Counted from the first letter of the stretch, positions 8,284 to 17,217 are shown. The stretch: DNA of 64,000 nt from Streptomyces niger (GCF_000718305.1 NZ_JOFQ01000018.1:1-64000), one strand, 5' to 3'. Numbers and translations: made by a program. Notes: generated by a model not told the origin, from the sequence alone.

Positions 8284-8949
8284 CTACGTGCCCACTCCGT
8301 GGCGGACTGCCCAGAGGGCGGCCTGGGTGCGGTCTGCGAGGTCCAGCTTCATGAGGATGTTGGAGACGTGGGTCTTGACGGTCTTCTCGGAGAGGACCAG
8401 GGCCCGGGCGATCTCGCGGTTGGAGCGGCCGTCCGCTATCAGGGCCAGCACCTCGCGCTCGCGCTCGGTGAGGGAGCCGCCGCGGCCCTGTCCGTTGCCC
8501 GCCTCCTCCTGGCTGAGCAGCGCGTCGGCCACCTCCGGCTGCAGCAGGACGTGCCCGGCGTGCACGGACCGGATGGCGCCGGCCAGCGCTTCGGGGTCGA
8601 TGTCCTTGTAGACGTAGCCGGCGGCGCCCGCCCGGAGCGCCGGGATCACGGTCCGCTGCTCGGTGAAGCTGGTCACGATCAGCACCCGGGCCGGGCTGCG
8701 CTGCTCGCGCAGCAGCCGCAGCGCCTCCACGCCGTCCATGCCGGGCATCTTGATGTCCATCAGGACGACGTCGGGCCTCAGACGCTCGGCCGCGGCGACG
8801 CCCTCCTCGCCGTCGGCGGCCTCGCCGACGACCTCGATGTCGTCCTGGACCTCCAGGAACGTGCGCAGGCCCCGCCGCACGACCTGGTGGTCGTCGACGA
8901 GCAGCACCTTGATGGGGCCGCCGAGCGAGCCCCTGTCTCCGTCAGCCAC
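8284..8949 (-). CDS. NarL/FixJ-type response regulator
   Basis: 221 residues from the GTG at 8949, which overlaps the kinase stop by 8 nt and so gives tight translational coupling. The receiver domain (about 12-130) starts KVLLVDDHQVV, has the phosphoacceptor Asp65 in VVLMDIKMPGMDG and the conserved Lys in GYVYKD. The LuxR-type helix-turn-helix (about 157-215) reads LTEREREVLALIADGRSNREIA...SEKTVKTHVSNIL. It should bind DNA as a dimer after phosphorylation by the upstream kinase. Targets are unknown; self-regulation or control of the divergent nitroreductase is possible given the palindrome between them. Confidence 0.92.
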   Translation of the reverse strand: MADGDRGSLGGPIKVLLVDDHQVVRRGLRTFLEVQDDIEVVGEAADGEEGVAAAERLRPDVVLMDIKMPGMDGVEALRLLREQRSPARVLIVTSFTEQRTVIPALRAGAAGYVYKDIDPEALAGAIRSVHAGHVLLQPEVADALLSQEEAGNGQGRGGSLTEREREVLALIADGRSNREIARALVLSEKTVKTHVSNILMKLDLADRTQAALWAVRHGVGT

Positions 8950-10099
8950 CGGGGACCTCCATCTCGACAGCGGTGCCCTTGCCGGGCGCCGATTCCACCG
9001 TGAGCGTGCCACCGACGCCGCTCGCCCGGTCCCGCATCGACACCAGACCCAGATGGCGTCCGGCCCGGCGGACGGCGCCGGGATCGAAGCCGCGGCCGTC
9101 GTCGGCGACCCGCAGCACGACCCCTTGCCGATGGCGTACGAGAGTCACGTCGACACGCTGGGCGTCGGCGTGCCGCAGCGCGTTGTGCAGCGCTTCCTGC
9201 GCCACCCGCAGCAGCGCTTCCTCCTGGGCCGCGGGCAGCGCCCGTAGCCCGTGTGCGGCGAAGGTGACCTTGGCGCTGTGCGCGCGGTCCAGGACCTGTA
9301 CCTGGGTACGGAGCGTGGCGATGAGGCCGTCCTCGTCCAGGGCCGCCGGCCGCAGCTCCACGACGGCGGCGCGCAGCTCGTCGGCGGCCTCCGCGGCGAG
9401 CCGGGTGACCTGCTGCAGCTCGTCCTTGGCGCGGACCGGGTCGCGGTCGACGAGCGCGGTGGCGGCCTGCGCGGTCAGCCGCAGCGAGAAGAGCTTCTGG
9501 GAGACGGCGTCGTGCAGCTCGTGCGCCAGCCGCGCCCGCTCCCCCGCGATGGTCAGCTCCCGGCTGCGCTCGTAGAGCCGGGCGTTGGTCAGGGCGATGG
9601 CGGCGTGCTGGGCGAGCATGCCGAGCAGCGCCTCGTCCTCGGCGGTGAAGTTGCAGCCGCCGGTCGGCCGCGGGCACCGCTTGTTGGCGAGGAAGATCGC
9701 GCCGAGGATCTCGTCGCCGTCGGCCACCGGCATGCCCAGGAAGTCCGCCATGTCGGGGTGGGCGGCGGGCCAGCCTTCGAAGCGGGGGTCCTTGCGGACG
9801 TCGCCGAGGCGCTCCGGGGTGGCGTTCCGGAGCATCGCGGCGAGGATGCCGTGCTGGCGGGGCAGCGGGCCGATGGCCTTCCACTGCTCCTCGCTCACCC
9901 CGTCCACGACGAACTGCGCGAAGCCGCCGTGGTCGTCCGGCACGCCGAGCGCCGCGTACTCGGCGTCCAGCAGCTCGCGGGCCGAGGCGACGATCGTCTT
10001 GAGTACGTCGCGCACCTCCAGGTGCCGGCTCATGGCGAGGATCGCGCTGCTCACCGCGGCGAGCCCGGCACCCCGCTCCGCCCCTGGTCCCTTGGTCAT
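8942..10099 (-). CDS. GAF-domain sensor histidine kinase (HisKA_3 type)
   Basis: 385 residues, no membrane segment, so a cytoplasmic sensor. Order: a GAF domain (about 28-165) with RQHGILAAMLR, the family-typical DFLGMPVADGDEILGAIFLANK and a closing helix AIALTNARLYERSREL; a dimerisation/phosphoacceptor helix ERARLAHELHDAVSQ with His186; and an ATPase domain with VAQEALHNALRHA (N box), VADDGRGFDPG and GLVSMRDRASGVGG. The GAF layout resembles DevS/DosT-type kinases, which bind haem or small ligands, but I cannot show the haem His. The chosen ATG lies at the end of the region conserved in such kinases; upstream codons lack a ribosome site. Confidence 0.9.
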   Translation of the reverse strand: MTKGPGAERGAGLAAVSSAILAMSRHLEVRDVLKTIVASARELLDAEYAALGVPDDHGGFAQFVVDGVSEEQWKAIGPLPRQHGILAAMLRNATPERLGDVRKDPRFEGWPAAHPDMADFLGMPVADGDEILGAIFLANKRCPRPTGGCNFTAEDEALLGMLAQHAAIALTNARLYERSRELTIAGERARLAHELHDAVSQKLFSLRLTAQAATALVDRDPVRAKDELQQVTRLAAEAADELRAAVVELRPAALDEDGLIATLRTQVQVLDRAHSAKVTFAAHGLRALPAAQEEALLRVAQEALHNALRHADAQRVDVTLVRHRQGVVLRVADDGRGFDPGAVRRAGRHLGLVSMRDRASGVGGTLTVESAPGKGTAVEMEVPGG

Positions 10100-10265
10100 G
10101 CACTCACGGTACCGGCGGCCCGTACCGTCCGTATCCGTCCGCGGCGGGGCCCGCGCCGGGCCCCGGGACGTAGGTCGGAGGTCCCGGTGCCGAGCGCCGG
10201 GCCGGGCGGGTGCGTCCGCTCCGGGTACGGGGACCATGGCCACCCCGGGAGCGGGACTTTCTGCT

Positions 10266-10281
10266 CCCCTATATATAGGGG
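10266..10281. promoter_or_regulatory. Perfect AT-centred palindrome, candidate operator
   Basis: CCCCTATATATAGGGG is a perfect 16-bp palindrome. It is extended outward by partly symmetric CTTTCT / AGAAA sequence and lies between the divergent kinase (start 10099) and nitroreductase (start 10405) genes. Eight consecutive A/T bases are rare in this chromosome. It could be an operator or overlap a promoter -10 region. Confidence 0.5.
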
Positions 10282-10404
10282 GAAAGAAAAGGTGGTGTTC
10301 AGCGGTCGCCCGAGCGGGCACCCGGGCGCCTTTTCACGGCCGCCGGAGCGGGCCCGCAGAAGGCGGTCTTTCGCGGCCGGCCGGAACGGGCCACACTCCC
10401 GGCC

Positions 10405-11106
10405 ATGACGACTTCTCCGAAAAGCTGGTCCCCCGTCCACGGCGAGCCGTACCGCCCCGTCCCCTATCGGCCCGCGCGGATACCGGCCGCGGAATCCCTG
10501 GCGCGCGCCGCCGAGCTGCGGGAGCGGATGGCGGAGCGCCGTACGGTGCGGCGTTTCGCGCCCGATCCGGTTCCCGAGCAGTTGGTCAGGGACGCCATTG
10601 CGTGCGCCGCCACCGCGCCTTCCGGTGCGCATCAGCAGCCCTGGACATTCGTCCTGGTCAAAGATCCGGAAGTACGGCAGCGCATTCGGGCGGCAGCGGA
10701 GGCCGAGGAGCGCCTCTCGTACGACGGGCGGCTGGGCGAGGAGTGGCTGACGGCGCTGCGGCCGCTGGGTACCGACGAGGTCAAGCCGCACCTGACCGAC
10801 GCGCCGCACCTGATCGTGGTCTTCCAGCAGCGCTACTGGCTGGGCCCCGACGGCGCCAGGCGCAAGCACTACTACGTGGACGAATCGGTGGGGATCGCGG
10901 TCGGCATGCTGCTGTCGGCGCTCCACCTGTCGGGCCTGGCGGCGCTGGTGCACACCCCCAGCCCGATGGGCTTCCTGCGGGAGGAGCTGGGGCGGCCGGT
11001 GAACGAGAAGGCGTTCGCGGTGATCCCGGTGGGATACCCCACCGCGGACTGCGAGGTGCCGGATCTGGTGCGGAAAACGCTGGCTCAGGTTCTGGTGGAG
11101 CGCTGA
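10405..11106 (+). CDS. Nitroreductase-fold flavoprotein, iodotyrosine deiodinase-like
   Basis: 233 residues. The FMN-binding N-terminal motif is MAERRTVRRFAPDPVP (about 43-58). ACAATAPSGAHQQPWTFVLV (about 68-87) closely resembles the TAPSGAH-x-PWTF motif of iodotyrosine deiodinase and BluB-like subgroups rather than NfsA/NfsB. The C-terminal part contains VDESVGIAVGMLLSALHLSGL, the dimer helix, and PVGYPTADCEVP. The likely activity is reductive chemistry with FMN; reductive dehalogenation of halotyrosines or halophenols is possible. It is divergent from the two-component pair, with a palindrome between them. No strong ribosome site precedes the ATG. Confidence 0.85.
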   Translation: MTTSPKSWSPVHGEPYRPVPYRPARIPAAESLARAAELRERMAERRTVRRFAPDPVPEQLVRDAIACAATAPSGAHQQPWTFVLVKDPEVRQRIRAAAEAEERLSYDGRLGEEWLTALRPLGTDEVKPHLTDAPHLIVVFQQRYWLGPDGARRKHYYVDESVGIAVGMLLSALHLSGLAALVHTPSPMGFLREELGRPVNEKAFAVIPVGYPTADCEVPDLVRKTLAQVLVER

Positions 11107-11446
11107 CGCTCACGGTCCGTGCCGCCGCAATGACATAACGCCATACGGCCTCCCTAAACATGTGAGCCCGCACATAGGGCGTACATCACTTACGAAGCAG
11201 GTTAGTGGGGTACGAATGCGGGGATTCGTGGGAGTTGATCCGAGACACCCCTTGAACTGAGCGCCGCCGGATGCATTTCGGCGGCCCCCGGTTCCACTAA
11301 ACAGCTTCGTACGTCACATGATTGCAGGGTCAAATTCCGACCGCTAACAATGGCTGACGTCGCCCGGCGCCGTGGAAAAGGATCTCGGCGTTACCGCGCC
11401 AATCCGGCCCACGCGACGTCCCCCATTCGAAGAGGTTTCTTTCCGC
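11107..11446 (+). promoter_or_regulatory. Long structured leader of the lytic transglycosylase gene
   Basis: 340 bp with no gene. It contains a 7-bp-stem hairpin at 11263-11285 (GCCGCCG...CGGCGGC) and, at about 11331-11352, GGTCAAATTCCGACCGCTAA followed by CAATGGC. Streptomyces cell-wall hydrolase genes of the Rpf/SLT group often carry a ydaO-type (c-di-AMP) riboswitch, whose 3-prime part has a CCG...GCTAAC element. The resemblance here is partial, and I did not find the expected GGGGAACCC segment, so this is only a candidate. Confidence 0.4.
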
Positions 11447-12220
11447 ATGCCCCTGCACGCCATTCCTGGCTACAGCCGCCTGAACCGGAATCACAAGCTC
11501 TCCGCCGCTGCCGTGGCTGCCGGCGGTGCCGCCGCCGTCGTCTTCTCCGTCGTTCCGGGTTCGGCCAACGCCGAGCCGGCGCACAACGCCGCGTCGGCTC
11601 AGAACGTGAAGCCCGTCGCCTACCACGTGGTCGACGACTCCTCGGCCTACAGCCTGGTCGACAACGCCGCCGCCAAGGCCCAGAACGCCGAGCTGACCCA
11701 GAGCAGCACCCGCGCCGCCGACCAGGCCGGTGCCGAGGCCTTCGCCGCGAAGAAGCAGGCCGAGGGTGACGCCAAGGCCGCCGCCCAGGCCAAGGCCAAG
11801 GCTGCCGCCGACGCGGCCGCCCGGGCCAAGGAGGACGCCAAGAACCAGCGCACGACGCAGGCCGCGAGCCGGTCCAGCGAGCGCAAGCCGGTCACCTACG
11901 CCAACAACCTCGACGGCTGGATCCGTGAGTCCCTCTCGATCATGAAGAAGAACGGGATCCCCGGCTCCTACGAGGGCATCAAGCGCAACGTCATGCGTGA
12001 GTCCGGCGGTAACCCGCGCGCGATCAACAACTGGGACGTCAACGCCCAGATGGGTATCCCGTCCAAGGGTCTGCTCCAGGTCATCCAGCCGACCTTCGAG
12101 CAGTACCACGTGGCCGGCACCGCGAACGACCTGTACGACCCGGTCGCCAACATCGTCGCCGCCTGCAACTACGCGGCCGACAAGTACGGCTCGATGGACA
12201 ACGTCGACTCGGCGTACTGA
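11447..12220 (+). CDS. Secreted lytic transglycosylase (SLT domain)
   Basis: 257 residues. Signal peptide: short basic N-terminus, then about residues 20-45 hydrophobic (AAAVAAGGAAAVVFSVVPGS), cleaved after the ANA motif. A low-complexity Ala/Lys/Glu-rich helical linker (about 80-145, AKAKAAADAAARAKEDAKN) is followed by a C-terminal transglycosylase SLT domain (about 152-257). Its catalytic Glu is in RNVMRESGGNPRAINNWD and the later motif is GLLQVIQPTFEQYH. It should cleave peptidoglycan glycans during growth or resuscitation. The start ATG at 11447 begins the signal peptide; upstream in-frame codons are leader. The leader is long and structured, and a strong hairpin follows. Confidence 0.92.
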   Translation: MPLHAIPGYSRLNRNHKLSAAAVAAGGAAAVVFSVVPGSANAEPAHNAASAQNVKPVAYHVVDDSSAYSLVDNAAAKAQNAELTQSSTRAADQAGAEAFAAKKQAEGDAKAAAQAKAKAAADAAARAKEDAKNQRTTQAASRSSERKPVTYANNLDGWIRESLSIMKKNGIPGSYEGIKRNVMRESGGNPRAINNWDVNAQMGIPSKGLLQVIQPTFEQYHVAGTANDLYDPVANIVAACNYAADKYGSMDNVDSAY

Positions 12221-12261
12221 GCCACCTCGGCGCGCCGGAGCACCGGCGCCGGACGATGAAC

Positions 12262-12305
12262 GCCGCGAGGGGCGGCACCCGCAATCGGGTGCCGCCCCTC
12301 GCGGC
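12262..12305. terminator. Bidirectional 19-bp-stem terminator
   Basis: Perfect 19-bp stem (starts GCCGCGAGGGGCGGCACCC, loop GCAATC, then the exact complement) between the convergent transglycosylase and ABC transporter genes. Confidence 0.9.
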
Positions 12306-12321
12306 TGTCGCATGTCCGCCG

Positions 12322-14892
12322 CTACTTGCGCATGACCTCGGGCTCGTGGCGGCGCAGCAGGCGCGCCACCGCGACGGCGAGGACGACGCCGAGCACCAGC
12401 ATGAAGACCATGTCCATCACGAAGACGCCGGTCTGGTGCTGCCACAGCGGGTCGGGGTCGCTCTTGTCCCACGGCAGGAGCGTGTTCAGGTCGGCGGTGG
12501 CGCCCAGCGCCGCGACCGCCCAGCGCGAGGGCATCAGCCAGGAGACCTGCGCCACACCCGGGGTGTTGTAGAGCTGGAAGAGCACGCCGGTGAAGACGAC
12601 CTGCACGATGGCGAACATGACCAGCAGCGGCATGGTCTTCTCGGCGGTCTTGACCAGCGAGGAGATCAGTAGGCCGAACATCATCGAGGTGAAGCCGAGC
12701 GCGATGATCGCCACCGTCATCTCGACGGCGGGCAGGTCCTTCACGATCAGGCCCTCGGCGGGCATGTTGCGGGTCGAGAAGCCGATCGCGGCGATGATCA
12801 CGCCCTGTACGGCGGTGACCAGGCCGAGCACAATCACCTTCGACATCAGATACGCCGAGCGGGACAGGCCGGTCGCCCGTTCGCGCTCGTAGATCACGCG
12901 TTCCTTGATCAGTTCTCGTACCGAGTTGGCCGCGCCGGAGAAGCACATGCCCACCGTGAGGATCAGCAGGATCGTCGCGGCGTCGCGGTTGGTGCGGCCG
13001 CGGTTCAGCGGGCCGTACCCCAGGCCGAAGTCGCTGGGGATCAGCATGGAGACCACGCCGAGCACGGCCGGCAGGATCAGCATCAGCCCCAGGAAGCCGC
13101 GGTCGGAGGCGATCACGGAGACGTACCGCCGCATCAGCGTCCACAGCTGCGAGCCCCAGCTCTGGGACTTCTGCATGCGGGCCGGGGGCGGCTGGACGTT
13201 CACCGACTGCGGCGCTACGGCGTCGATGTCCGCCGCGTACATCTGGTAGTGCGGAGAACCGCGCCAGCGGCCCATCCAGTCGTAGTCACGGAAGTTCTCG
13301 AACGCCGAGAAGACGTCCGCCCAGGACTCGTACTGGAAGAAGTTCAGCGCCTCCTCGGGCGGGCCGAAGTAGGCGACGCCGCCGCCCGGCGCCATGACCA
13401 GCAGCTTGTCGCAGAGCGCGAGCTCCGCGACGGAGTGCGTGACGACGAGGACCGTGCGGCCGTCGTCGGCGAGGTCGCGCAGCAGCTTCATGACGTCGCG
13501 GTCCATGCCCGGGTCGAGGCCGGAGGTCGGCTCGTCCAGGAAGATCAGCGACGGCTTGGTCAGCAGCTCCAGGGCGACCGAGACGCGCTTGCGCTGGCCG
13601 CCGGAGAGCGAGGTGACCTTCTTCTCCTTGTGCACGTGCAGCTTGAGCTCGTGCAGCACCTCGTCGATCCGGGCCTCGCGCTCGGCCTCCGCGGTGTCAC
13701 CGGGGAAGCGGAGCTTGGCGGCGTACCGCAGCGCCTTCTGGACGGTCAGCTCCTTGTGCAGGATGTCGTCCTGCGGGACCAGTCCGATGCGCTGCCGCAG
13801 CTCGGCGAACTGCTTGTAGAGGTTCCGGTTGTCGTAGAGGACGTCGCCCTCGTTGGCGGGGCGGTAGCCGGTGAGCGCCTTCAGCAGCGTGGACTTGCCG
13901 GAACCGGACGGGCCGATGACCGCGACCAGCGACTTCTCGGGCACGCCGAAGGAGACGTCCCGCAGGATCTGCTTGCCGCCGTCGACCGTGACGGTCAGGT
14001 GGCGCGCGGAGAAGGAGACCTCGCCGGTGTCGACGAACTCTTCCAGCCGGTCGCCGACCAGCCGGAACGTGGAGTGGCCGACGCCGACCGTGTCGTTCGG
14101 GCCGATGAGGGCCGAGCCGCTCTTGGGGACCGGCTGGCCGTTGACGTACGTACCGTTGTGGCTGCCCAGGTCATGAATCTCGAAGCGGCCGTCGGGCGTG
14201 GCCCGGAACTCCGCGTGGTGCCGCGAGACTTGCAGGTCGGAGACGACCAGCTCGTTCTCCAGCGCACGGCCGATGCGCATGACACGGCCGAGGTCCAGCT
14301 GGTGGAAGGTGGTCGGGCTGCGGTCCCCCGCTGCCTGCGGTGCCGCGCCGCCCTGTGCCGGGGGCTGCTGCGGCCCGCCCTGCGGCGGAATGCCGGCGCC
14401 GTGCGCGGGCGGGCCCTGGTGGGGCGGGCCCTGCTGCGGCGGCGCGCCCTGCCATCCCTGCTGCTGCGCCGGCGGCTGCTGGGCTCCGGGCCAACCGGCG
14501 GCGCCCTGCTGAGCGGGGGCCGCGGCCGCCGGCTGGGCGACATAGGCGTCGTTGGCCGGTGCGGTGGGCTGCGCCGCGTAGGCATCGGCGGCGGCCGCGG
14601 CGGCACCGCTGAGGGTCAGCCGGGGACCGTCGGTGGCATTGCCGAGGTGCACGGTGACGCCGGGGCCGATCTCCAGCTGGTGGATCCGCTGCCCCTGCAC
14701 GTACGTGCCGTTGGTGCTGCCGTGGTCCTCGATGACCCAACTGCGCCCTCCCCAGCGCACGGTCGCGTGCCGCCAGGACACGCGCGCGTCGTCCAGCACC
14801 ATGTCGCCCTGCGGATCGCGGCCCAGGCTGTACGACCGGGACGGATCGAGCGTCCAGGTCATTCCGTTGATTTCGAGTACGAGTTCAGGCAC
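12322..14892 (-). CDS. FHA-FHA-ABC ATPase-ABC-2 permease fusion transporter
   Basis: 856 residues. The first FHA domain (about 1-90) has the phosphothreonine-binding set SLGRDPQGD, VSWRHA and HGSTNGTYV. A Gln/Pro/Gly/Ala-rich linker (about 98-185) follows. The second FHA domain (about 190-280) has RIGRALENELV, VSRHHAEF and LGSHNGTYVNG. The ABC domain has Walker A GPSGSGKST, signature LSGGQRKRVSVALELL and Walker B LIFLDEPTSGLDPG. The ABC-2-type membrane domain is C-terminal, with six or more segments from about residue 575. The architecture is that of ABCG-like half-transporters such as mycobacterial Rv1747, which are regulated by Ser/Thr kinases through FHA binding. Start chosen at GTG (PELVLEING); a GTG 12 nt upstream with GGGGGA is an alternative. 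Confidence 0.92.
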   Translation of the reverse strand: MPELVLEINGMTWTLDPSRSYSLGRDPQGDMVLDDARVSWRHATVRWGGRSWVIEDHGSTNGTYVQGQRIHQLEIGPGVTVHLGNATDGPRLTLSGAAAAAADAYAAQPTAPANDAYVAQPAAAAPAQQGAAGWPGAQQPPAQQQGWQGAPPQQGPPHQGPPAHGAGIPPQGGPQQPPAQGGAAPQAAGDRSPTTFHQLDLGRVMRIGRALENELVVSDLQVSRHHAEFRATPDGRFEIHDLGSHNGTYVNGQPVPKSGSALIGPNDTVGVGHSTFRLVGDRLEEFVDTGEVSFSARHLTVTVDGGKQILRDVSFGVPEKSLVAVIGPSGSGKSTLLKALTGYRPANEGDVLYDNRNLYKQFAELRQRIGLVPQDDILHKELTVQKALRYAAKLRFPGDTAEAEREARIDEVLHELKLHVHKEKKVTSLSGGQRKRVSVALELLTKPSLIFLDEPTSGLDPGMDRDVMKLLRDLADDGRTVLVVTHSVAELALCDKLLVMAPGGGVAYFGPPEEALNFFQYESWADVFSAFENFRDYDWMGRWRGSPHYQMYAADIDAVAPQSVNVQPPPARMQKSQSWGSQLWTLMRRYVSVIASDRGFLGLMLILPAVLGVVSMLIPSDFGLGYGPLNRGRTNRDAATILLILTVGMCFSGAANSVRELIKERVIYERERATGLSRSAYLMSKVIVLGLVTAVQGVIIAAIGFSTRNMPAEGLIVKDLPAVEMTVAIIALGFTSMMFGLLISSLVKTAEKTMPLLVMFAIVQVVFTGVLFQLYNTPGVAQVSWLMPSRWAVAALGATADLNTLLPWDKSDPDPLWQHQTGVFVMDMVFMLVLGVVLAVAVARLLRRHEPEVMRK

Positions 14893-15151
14893 TCCATGCC
14901 CCACTAGTTGTCCCCCGAGTGACCCCCTGCACGGGAAGTCTAGGGATGGTGAACATCGTGAGGAACTATTCCAGGCAGAGGCCTGCGACCGAAAGCCGGG
15001 CCGTGACAAGAGCATGAAGCGGACAGCGTTGACGTCGCCGGAAGCCCCCCGGAGAGTGGGAGAAACCCGCGGATCCGTACGGATGCCATGCGATGCGGGC
15101 AACTCGGGGCAGGCGGGGCCGGGGAGCGAGGGGCATCGATCGGGGGTCGCG

Positions 15152-17035
15152 ATGAGCGTGACCGCAAGTCCGCACACCGGAGCGGCCGCTGTGCTGTTCT
15201 CCGCCGTCGCCACGGTCTGCTGGACGTTCCTGGCGATGACCGGCCTCGCGGCCCTCGGTCTGCACCTGCTGGGCACCGACGCGTACGGCTCGCTGGGCCC
15301 GATGACGGCCGCCGTCATGGTGCTGGCGGTGGGCGGAACGGTGACCCCGCACGGTGCCGTCTCGGCCTTCGGGGTGTCCGGCGTCACGGCTGAAACCGCC
15401 ATTGACATCGTGCCGTTGGGCGTCTCCGTGCTCGGCGCGCTGCTGCTGGGGCTGTTGTTCCTGAGGTCGCTGCGGGCCGTGCCGGGCGGGGTCACGTGGA
15501 GCGGGCTGGCGGCACGGGGCGGCGCGGTCGCCGCGCTGTTCACCGCACTGGTCGGCGGCCTCGCCTGGGCCGGACACGACTCCGTAACGATCCCGGCCCG
15601 CCGGCTGATCCCGGGGTCGGCAGGCGGGGGCGGCGGGCCGCTCGACCGGCTGCCGGACCTGCCGGGCCTGGGCGACCTCCCCGGCCTGGGCGACCTCCCG
15701 GGGCTCGGGGACCTCGGCAATCTGCCCGGCCTCGGAGACCTGGGCGGGCTGCCGGAGCTGGCGCTGCCCGGCGGGCTGGCCCGCCTCGCGGACGCCCGGC
15801 TGCGCGTGGACTTCGCGGTGGCCGCCGGGCCCTCGCTCGTGGCCGGCGCGCTGTGGGTGCTCGGCGTCCTGCTGATCGCGCTCGCGGCCTCCCGGCGCAC
15901 CCCGCTCCCCCACGCGGCGGCCGGCGCCGACCGCGTCGTCCGGCCCGCGGCGTCCGCGCTGACCCAGGTACTGCTCGTCGCGGTGCTCCTCGGGCTGGCC
16001 GCCGGGCTGTACGGCGTCACCGAGGGCGGGCAGCCGCTGCGTGCGCTGGGCGCGGCGCTGCTCGGCGCGCCCAACGGGGCGTGGCTCGCGCTGACCCTGG
16101 GCCTGCTCGTGCCCTGGTACGGCTCGGCGGGCGGCGCGCTTCTCCAGGTGCTGCCGGCGTCCCTGCGGGAGCTGCTCGGCGGCGGGGGCGAGCGGCCGGT
16201 CACGCTGTCGCGGCTGGCGGAGCAGACCCCGTCGGTGTGGGCGGCGGCGCTGGTGGCGATGGTGCTGATGCTGGCCGCGGGGGTGCTCACGGCGACGCGT
16301 ACGGCCCGCACGGGGACCGGCGTCATGGCGTACGCGGGCGGCTGCGCGCTGCGGCTGGGCACGGCCACCGCGCTCGCCCTCCCTCTGCTGGTGCGGCTGA
16401 CGGAGGCGTCGGTGGCCGTCCGGCTGAACCTCTTCGGCATCGGCGTCCACGAAACCGGCCTGGGCCTGCGCGGCAGCCTGGGCACCAGTGCGGTGCTGGG
16501 GGCCCTCTGGGGCGGCGCGGCGGGGCTGGCGGGCGCGCTGCTGGCGACCGGGACGGGGCTCGCGGGGCGGCACGCGGCGGTCCCGCCGGTTCCGGCGCAC
16601 AGGCCGCCGTCCGGGTCGGGCGGCGGCCCGGGGCCGTACACGCCGTCCCGCCCCTACCGGCAGCCGAACCCGGACACCAATCCGTACTTGCGGACGCTGC
16701 CACCCCACGAGCCGGAGCCCCGCGAACCGGAGCGCCGTGCGCCCGAGCGCCCCGGGTCCGAGCGCCGTGTGCCGCCCCCACCGGCCGGCCCCCCGCCCGG
16801 AGCCTCCCCGCCGGACCGGCCGCCTCCCGGAGTCCCCCCTCCGCCGGATCGCCCACCGCCCGGAGTCCCCCCTCGGCCGGATCGCCCGCCGCACGGCAGC
16901 GACACCGCCTCGGCGCCGACCGTGAGCGGCACCCCGCTGCCGCGTCCCGGCCGGCCGCGTCCCCGCCCGAAGCGGCGGTGGGACGAGCCGCCGCCGGAGC
17001 CCCCGCCCCCGGGGCGCCCGGGCGCGGGCCGCTGA
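15152..17035 (+). CDS. Streptophobe-like polytopic membrane protein with Pro-rich tail
   Basis: 627 residues from the ATG with GGGGG five bases upstream. About ten to twelve hydrophobic segments lie between residues 10 and 480. A loop near 168-202 consists of repeated DLPGLG units and probably faces outward. The last about 140 residues are Pro/Arg/Glu-rich and disordered (RPPPGVPP and PDRPPPG repeats). The composition and genome position next to an FHA-ABC transporter resemble Streptomyces proteins labelled streptophobe family, whose function is unknown. It is divergent from the FHA transporter (260 bp between starts), so the two may share regulation. Assignment rests on overall resemblance, not a motif. 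Confidence 0.75.
   Translation: MSVTASPHTGAAAVLFSAVATVCWTFLAMTGLAALGLHLLGTDAYGSLGPMTAAVMVLAVGGTVTPHGAVSAFGVSGVTAETAIDIVPLGVSVLGALLLGLLFLRSLRAVPGGVTWSGLAARGGAVAALFTALVGGLAWAGHDSVTIPARRLIPGSAGGGGGPLDRLPDLPGLGDLPGLGDLPGLGDLGNLPGLGDLGGLPELALPGGLARLADARLRVDFAVAAGPSLVAGALWVLGVLLIALAASRRTPLPHAAAGADRVVRPAASALTQVLLVAVLLGLAAGLYGVTEGGQPLRALGAALLGAPNGAWLALTLGLLVPWYGSAGGALLQVLPASLRELLGGGGERPVTLSRLAEQTPSVWAAALVAMVLMLAAGVLTATRTARTGTGVMAYAGGCALRLGTATALALPLLVRLTEASVAVRLNLFGIGVHETGLGLRGSLGTSAVLGALWGGAAGLAGALLATGTGLAGRHAAVPPVPAHRPPSGSGGGPGPYTPSRPYRQPNPDTNPYLRTLPPHEPEPREPERRAPERPGSERRVPPPPAGPPPGASPPDRPPPGVPPPPDRPPPGVPPRPDRPPHGSDTASAPTVSGTPLPRPGRPRPRPKRRWDEPPPEPPPPGRPGAGR
15656..15756 (+). repeat. In-frame DLPGLG-coding repeat
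   Basis: An 18-bp unit coding Asp-Leu-Pro-Gly-Leu-Gly is repeated about four times with Gly/Asn-rich variants after it, inside the streptophobe-like gene. The repeat is in frame and may vary in number between strains. Confidence 0.8.
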
Positions 17036-17217
17036 GGCGTGTCGCTGACAGGCGGGGCCGCTGCAAGCACGCCACCGGACGCGTCGGAGCCCCGGCGGCA
17101 CGGGCCGTGGAGCACCCCGTGCGTCCCTTCGGCCCCACCCGGCCGCGTGGTGGGAGACGTCCACTCGGCGGGACACCTGTACGGTCCCGCGGCGGGTCCG
17201 GATACCGTTAGAGCACC

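Noticed and set aside
14900..16641. Long minus-strand frame continuing upstream from the FHA transporter (1439 codons)
   Set aside because: The upstream part is the reverse of the streptophobe-like gene; FHA homology begins at the GTG near 14892. It is a shadow frame caused by high GC.
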